From NCBI GenBank assembly GCA_026770615.1, contig MU631862.1, forward strand, positions 67,469 through 79,020: a DNA stretch of 11,552 bases, in the 5' to 3' direction. The notes below the pieces were generated by a model. It was not told the DNA's origin, searched no databases, and saw only the letters and a program-made list of their open reading frames with translations. The DNA is from Pavlovales sp. CCMP2436 (Eukaryota; Haptophyta; Pavlovophyceae; Pavlovales). Every line of letters starts with the position of its first letter. Position 1 is the first letter of the stretch. Of the stretch, positions 7,940 to 11,552 are shown piece after piece. The translations under genes were made by a program, and so were the position numbers.

Positions 7940-8250
7940 TACCTTTAGCATGTTGTCGACCCCAGATGCACTCTCGAGAAAGGCACACGAGGTGGGCTAC
8001 GACCGTCGAGAAGGGCTCTATTTGACAACAGCTATTGGTACTCCGCGCGCAGGGGCGAAGAATGTCTACTACTTCCTCCCGCCCACAACTTTTTCCCCTC
8101 CCCAGTGCGGAATCGCGCCACTAATTCGGATTTCGACCCGGTCGTAGTTTAAACAAAACAAGGCACACACATGAAACGAATAAATGGTGGCGTCTTCCGC
8201 CTGAGCGCTGCGTCGGGCGATAACATTTAGAATTTCTTGGTTCTGGCTGT

Positions 8251-8377
8251 GCGTCACTTTGTTGAATTTCAGCGTCACCTTCATCTTCAAGAAAACCCGA
8301 ACGAAATCGCCTGCTCAAAGCTCTGTTGGCGCTTTGGTACCATCGCAAGGTGACGCTAAAGCTCAACAGAGTGACGC
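8251..8377. repeat. 127-bp foldback sequence with 31-bp arms
   Basis: The arms 8251-8281 (GCGTCACTTTGTTG…CACCTT) and 8347-8377 are inverted copies matching at about 27 of 31 positions around a 65-base loop. No coding potential is seen. It lies outside the 7612-8138 element and shares no obvious sequence with it. Confidence 0.78.
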
Positions 8378-8768
8378 TCAGACGCTGACACCCGTGGCCT
8401 CCTGGACGCAGAGACTGCGCCCCAGGCGGTAGAAGGGGCATCATGAAATAACATACACGGTGAGAGTGTGTGACAGACCTGGTCGACGTCAGTCAGATAT
8501 CATGATCAGTCCTGCAGCAGCACTGGGGACGGAGCTTGGTAGGGGTGAAGTTGGTGACGAAGTCACGTACTCGTAGCAGATGCCGGCGGCGGCCACAGAC
8601 AGTCTGCTCCCCCAACCCCCCCTCTCCCTTTTCAGTTGTGATTTACAATTACACACCATAGTCTCGACTCAGTTGGAATGTGTACACGCGGCGATGAGTC
8701 CTTATAAGTAATATCAGAGTGGTCAAGTATAAAAGTTTAAACTTTACTAATGATTCGGCGAATCGAGT

Positions 8769-10130
8769 TCAGAACTTCGTCACGCCCGCCGCGTTGAGGC
8801 GCTTGCTGACCTCCGTGCTGAACGGGCGGGGTGACCCGGGCGGGAGCTCCTCCTCGGTGGGCGCGGCCGACGCGTCGGCGTCGAAGATCGAGGCCGAGGC
8901 GAGCTCGTGCCACGCGACCTCCCCGTCGGAGTCGGGCTCGTCCCTCCTCCGCAGCGAAGCAGAGTCATAGCCTGTGATGAAGACTCGATTCGGCTTGAAC
9001 GTACAACCGTCGAGCTCGTGCGCGCGCAGCTCCGCCTCGCACTGCGCCTGCTTCTCTTCAAGCCGGAGTCTCCTCTCCTTGGCCAGCGCGTGTAGACGAC
9101 TATGCGCGGGCTGCCTGCTTCTTGGCGCGTCCGCCCCCAGCGCGGGGCTCGCGGGGTGGGCGATGAGGGCCGGTTGCGCGCCGGGAAGCTGCTGCTGCCG
9201 CTGCGGCGAGGCAGGGCGGCTGTTCGCCCGTCCGCCCGTGACCCTGATCGGGCTCCCGTCCCAAGCAGCGCGCGCGCGTATGCTTTCCGCGCCTCGCTGC
9301 TTCTCGCGAAGCGTGCGCAGCTGCCGGCGCTGCTGTGTCGTCTCGTGTGGCCAGCGTCGCCGCACACGCCGCTGGAGCACGCGCGCCGCCGCGTGCACGT
9401 TTACCAGCATGCGCCGGAGGAGTAGCCCACGCCAGACCGCCTGCACGCGCGCTGCCGCCTGTGCATCCCACTGCCGTTGCCCTGCCGCGCGCGCCAGCGC
9501 CTCGGTGGCGCGCTCGGCCTCGAGCTCGCGCTCGTGCTGGTTGGCCGCCGCGCGCATCGCCGCGAGCGCCGCGACGCGCTGCTGTACCCGGGCGTTATAC
9601 GTGCTCACTCCCTGCGCGTGCAGCGGCGAGCCCCCCCTGGCCGTCAAACCCCCCCTGACCGTGAGCTGGTCCCTCGGCGACCTTTCCCCTCGCCGATGCC
9701 GGCGGGGCGAGTCGGGCAACGGCGCTACGCGAGCATCCCGACTCGGGGGGCGAGGAGGGTCCCGACTGGCCTGCCGGAAGAGCCGCTCGTGGATGCTCCC
9801 ACCCGCCCGACCCGGCGAGCTGGCGCGGCGCTGCGCGGCCGCGAAGGAGGTGGGCCTGGCGTAGTCAGCGACGGTGCCCACGTCTGCGCGCGGCCCAAGG
9901 AATGGCGCGCTGACCCGGTGCTCGGCCCAGGCCTGCGCGCGCGGCGCTGGCCCGAGCTCGGCGCGTAGCTGAGGACGTAGCACGCGTTCGGCGTCGGCAG
10001 CGAGCTGACGCAGATCCTCCCACGGCAGCTGGCGACTGCGCCGCGGCGAGCCGGCGCGCGGTCCTGGTCGCGGTGAGCCGGCGCGCGCGCCCGGCCGCGA
10101 GCCGGGGCGCTCGAAGCTGATCACTGCCAT
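8769..10130 (-). CDS. IQ-motif protein with a GCTFKP-type motif (probable cytoskeletal/flagellar)
   Basis: The intronless frame from ATG at 10130 to TGA at 8771-8769 gives 453 residues. The frame is open further upstream, but there it runs antisense to SLC6 exon 1, so the first ATG outside that exon is used. N-terminal GSPRPGPRAGSPRR-type repeats (about 8-31) look disordered. An Ala/Glu/Arg helix at about 180-225 leads into IQ-like repeats at about 223-260 (AARVQAVWRGLLLRR and AARVLQRRVRRRW), the usual calmodulin or myosin-light-chain binding sites. Residues 345-365 (RLHALAKERRLRLEEKQAQCE) and ELDGCTFKPN at 372-381 match a motif common in algal flagellar and centrosomal proteins. The C-terminus ends FSTEVSKRLNAAGVTKF. 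A structural, calmodulin-regulated role is an inference. Two small dyads follow the stop. Codon use is very GC-rich, like the neighbouring SLC6 exons. Confidence 0.75.
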   Translation of the reverse strand: MAVISFERPGSRPGARAGSPRPGPRAGSPRRSRQLPWEDLRQLAADAERVLRPQLRAELGPAPRAQAWAEHRVSAPFLGPRADVGTVADYARPTSFAAAQRRASSPGRAGGSIHERLFRQASRDPPRPPSRDARVAPLPDSPRRHRRGERSPRDQLTVRGGLTARGGSPLHAQGVSTYNARVQQRVAALAAMRAAANQHERELEAERATEALARAAGQRQWDAQAAARVQAVWRGLLLRRMLVNVHAAARVLQRRVRRRWPHETTQQRRQLRTLREKQRGAESIRARAAWDGSPIRVTGGRANSRPASPQRQQQLPGAQPALIAHPASPALGADAPRSRQPAHSRLHALAKERRLRLEEKQAQCEAELRAHELDGCTFKPNRVFITGYDSASLRRRDEPDSDGEVAWHELASASIFDADASAAPTEEELPPGSPRPFSTEVSKRLNAAGVTKF

Positions 10131-10205
10131 CCCGGCTCCATCACTGAAGTGAACTGAACGGGCGTGACTCGAACCCGGATCCCGGCCGCGCCGCCGGGAA
10201 AGCGG
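10131..10205. promoter_or_regulatory. Compact divergent promoter region between IQ and SLC6 genes
   Basis: The ATGs of the two divergent genes are only 75 bp apart if SLC6 starts at 10206, or 168 bp apart if it starts at 10299, whose context is better (G at -3 and +4). No TATA box is visible. The 5' UTRs must be very short or overlap, or one gene has a non-coding or further 5' exon. Position and orientation are the only evidence for a promoter. Confidence 0.4.
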
Positions 10206-11474
10206 ATGACGGAGCTTGTCACCACGACGAGGGTGCGCTCCCGCCAGGGCGCCGGGCAGCTGTGCGAGAGCGACGAGGAGGACGCGGCAGCTGCCGACAT
10301 GGGCGAGGCGGGCGACGGCGGCCGCGACAGGTGGGGCTCGCAGTTCGTGTTCGTCCTCGCAAGCATTGGCTCCGCGATCGGCTTTGGCAACGTCTGGCGC
10401 TTTCCCATGCTCTGCTTCGAGTACGGCGGCGGCGCGTTCCTCGTGCCGTACTGCCTCGCGTTGCTCTTCACAGCAATCCCCATGGTCGTTTTGGAGTTTG
10501 CCCTGGGCCAGCTCACGCAGCGCGGCCACGTGGCGCTCTGCCAGCACGTCCGGCCGGGGGCGGCAGGGTTCGGCTGGGCGTCGGTCTTGGGGACGTTCCT
10601 CATCGCACAATACTACAACGCGCTGCTGGTGCGTGTCTTCCCCCCCCCACCCCCCCAACCACCCACCCATCCCCACCCCCCCCTCGCACGCACCTCACAC
10701 CCCATATCCCCACCACACACCACACACACACACTGACATACACACACACTGACACGCACGCACACACACACTCCTCACATCTCCACTGACACATACAACA
10801 CCTCCCCCCCCTCAGGCCTACTGCCTCGTCTACCTCTGTGCTAGCGTCCTAAATCCGCTCCCGTGGACGCGCAAGGGCGCATCTGCCTACTTCGCACAAG
10901 TCGCCCAAGAAACGGAAGGGCCGGAAAATGGGGGCGGTCTAGTGCCAGGCCTCACACTGGGCTACGCGCTGGTCTGGTTGCTGTGCTACCTTGGCGTGCG
11001 GGGAGGGGCGAAGGGAATTGGCTGGCTGGTGCAACTGCTCATGCCCGCTCCGTTCTTCGTCCTTCTGGCCCTCCTGGTGCGCGCTACACCTGTCCGGATT
11101 ATAACAGGACTTTCTGGCGGAGGAATGCGAGGGCAGCAGCAGTAAATAGCGTCTGAGTGTCTATCGGACAGGCGCTACACAATCATAAGATAAAAAAAAT
11201 AACAATAATCAGAATCATAATATTATACAGTAAGAGGAACAAGAACAAGAACACGAACAAGACCAACGCCTTCACACCTTTATTGTGTATACAGCTAGAG
11301 CCACACGTTAGATCCCACACCGGCAGCTAGTTCCCCCCTACTTCATATATTCGGATCTAATCATATCACAGGTGCGCGCTGTGACGCTCGAGGGTGCGGC
11401 AGACGGCGTGCGCGCGTTGCTGACTCCTGACTGGTCGGTGTTCGGCGAGAGACCTGACATCTGGATTGCCGCGG
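10206..11474 (+). CDS. Sodium:neurotransmitter symporter (SLC6/SNF family), 5' part, three exons, runs off window
   Basis: Exons are 10206-10628, 10816-11076 and 11372-11474 (continuing), with phases 0, 0 and 1 at their 3' ends. Donors are GTGCGT, GTGCGC and GTGAGC. The protein is a plasma-membrane type transporter coupling Na+ entry to amino acid or amine uptake. The family signature GFGNVWRFP is at residues 59-67 in TM1, followed by the GGGAFLVPY block, TM2 with LEFALGQ (96-102) and TM3 with QYYN (135-138), which continues across intron 1 into AYCLVYL. LPW at 156-158 lies in the extracellular loop. TM4 is at about 188-202 and TM5 at about 208-228. Exon 3 (VRAVTLEGA…LLTPDW…PDIWIAAG) is the conserved segment before and into TM6. 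About 262 of a usual ~600 residues are present. The substrate cannot be assigned. ATG 10299 (residue 32) is an alternative start. Confidence 0.88.
10629..10815 (+). other. Intron 1 of SLC6 gene, C-rich and CA-repeat tract
   Basis: This 187-nt GT-AG intron consists of C runs near 10640-10685, then CA-rich repeats with CACTGACA units near 10710-10790, ending CCCCCCCCTCAG. Its removal restores TM3 in frame (QYYNALL joined to AYCLVYL). Confidence 0.85.
11077..11371 (+). other. Intron 2 of SLC6 gene, flanked by a 10-bp direct repeat
   Basis: This 295-nt phase-0 intron reads CTG|GTGCGCGCT at the donor and CACAG|GTGCGCGCT at the acceptor, so GGTGCGCGCT is present at 11076-11085 and 11371-11380. The coding copy is the downstream one (VRA of the exon 3 start). 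Retention would add about 22 codons ending at TAA 11143-11145. Inside are GCGCTACAC twice (11081 and 11174 regions), a CCTGTCCGGAT / ATC-GGACAGG inverted pair, an AT-rich part and an AAGAAC-type repeat near 11235-11262. The pattern suggests intron gain by insertion. Confidence 0.75.
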
Positions 11475-11481
11475 GTGAGCA

Positions 11482-11484
<3 letters not shown>

Positions 11485-11552
<68 letters not shown>
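11485..11552 (+). repeat. (TC)n microsatellite at the start of SLC6 intron 3
   Basis: An uninterrupted TC dinucleotide tract of 34 units runs from about ten bases after the GTGAGC donor to the end of the window. Its true length is not known because it runs off the window. It is a pyrimidine tract on the coding strand. Confidence 0.95.

Larger units (their letters stand above)
7612..8138. mobile_element. MITE-like element with terminal inverted repeats (527 bp)
   Basis: The left end GGTTGAAATCCGAATTAGTG (7612-7631) matches the reverse complement of the right end (GGTCGAAATCCGAATTAGTG, 8138-8119) at 19 of 20 bases. Similarity continues with gaps for about 50 bp (GGGAGG…GAAAAAGT in both). No transposase is encoded, and I could not find a convincing target-site duplication. 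Inside are a 79-bp hairpin and a 105-bp tandem duplication. A non-autonomous DNA transposon is the simplest reading. Confidence 0.72.
7523..8768. other. Repeat-rich spacer between the RT relic and the IQ gene
   Basis: No gene is supported. It contains a perfect 6-bp stem (CTTCCT/AGGAAG) near 7593-7608, the inverted-repeat element 7612-8138 and the foldback sequence 8251-8377. Bases 8378-8730 show nothing beyond a C-rich run near 8608-8630. The last 40 bases hold two dyads, TAAAGTTTAAACTTTA-like at 8732-8745 and GATTCGGCGAATC at 8752-8764, which would sit in the 3' UTR of the minus-strand IQ gene. Confidence 0.65.

Noticed and set aside
7712..7951. 79-residue minus-strand frame with internal repeat
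   Set aside because: The peptide repeat only mirrors the 105-bp DNA duplication inside the MITE-like element.
8974..9864. 296-residue plus-strand open frame opposite the IQ gene
   Set aside because: Ala/Arg/Ser/Cys-rich shadow; the minus-strand frame contains IQ and GCTFKP motifs.
10164..10205. SLC6 start at 10164
   Set aside because: That codon is GTG, which is not a usual start in a eukaryotic nuclear gene; ATG is at 10206 or 10299.
10131..10676. N-terminal extension of the IQ protein to 10676
   Set aside because: It runs antisense through SLC6 exon 1 and part of intron 1, and its composition reflects that; ATG at 10130 is the first one clear of that exon.

Overview
The window looks like nuclear DNA of a unicellular eukaryote, most likely an alga or related protist. 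Coding stretches are GC-rich and split by small GT-AG introns whose donors read GTGCGT, GTGCGC, GTGAGT or GTGCTG. Spacers are AT-rich with microsatellites, and several repeats are eukaryotic mobile-element debris. A haptophyte or stramenopile alga is my best guess, but the sequence alone does not settle the lineage. There is no sign of operons, Shine-Dalgarno sites or CRISPR.

Layout from left to right. (1) At 251-1974 on the minus strand is a spliced gene for a type II membrane glycosyltransferase resembling family GT34 (GMA12/MNN10). I rebuilt four exons with matching splice phases; the 3' end is uncertain. (2) From 1975 to 2846 is a spacer with an AT-rich patch and several hairpins. (3) At 2847-3863 on the minus strand is a Ser/Pro/Arg-rich, probably disordered protein ending in a SHOCT-like helical hairpin; a perfect 30-bp palindrome abuts its stop. 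(4) From about 4041 to 7522 on the plus strand is a dead non-LTR-type reverse transcriptase, broken by stops and frameshifts. It is split in two by a roughly 0.7-kb, nearly wholly palindromic element flanked by a diverged copy of the target sequence. (5) From 7523 to 8768 is a repeat-rich spacer. It holds a 527-bp element with terminal inverted repeats (7612-8138) that itself contains a 79-bp hairpin and a 105-bp tandem duplication, followed by a separate 127-bp foldback sequence. (6) At 8769-10130 on the minus strand is an uninterrupted gene for a 453-residue protein with IQ motifs and a GCTFKP-type motif, a composition seen in flagellar or cytoskeletal proteins. (7) At 10206-11474 on the plus strand is the 5' part of an SLC6-type sodium:neurotransmitter symporter gene with three exons, running off the window in a (TC)n-bearing intron.

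The IQ gene and the SLC6 gene are divergent and may share a very short promoter. The second SLC6 intron is flanked by a 10-bp direct repeat, as expected if it arose by insertion (introner-like). The genes do not form an evident pathway: this is ordinary eukaryotic gene space invaded by repeats. I found no clear undescribed system. The palindromic insertion, the 7612-8138 element and the introner-like intron are the points most worth following.
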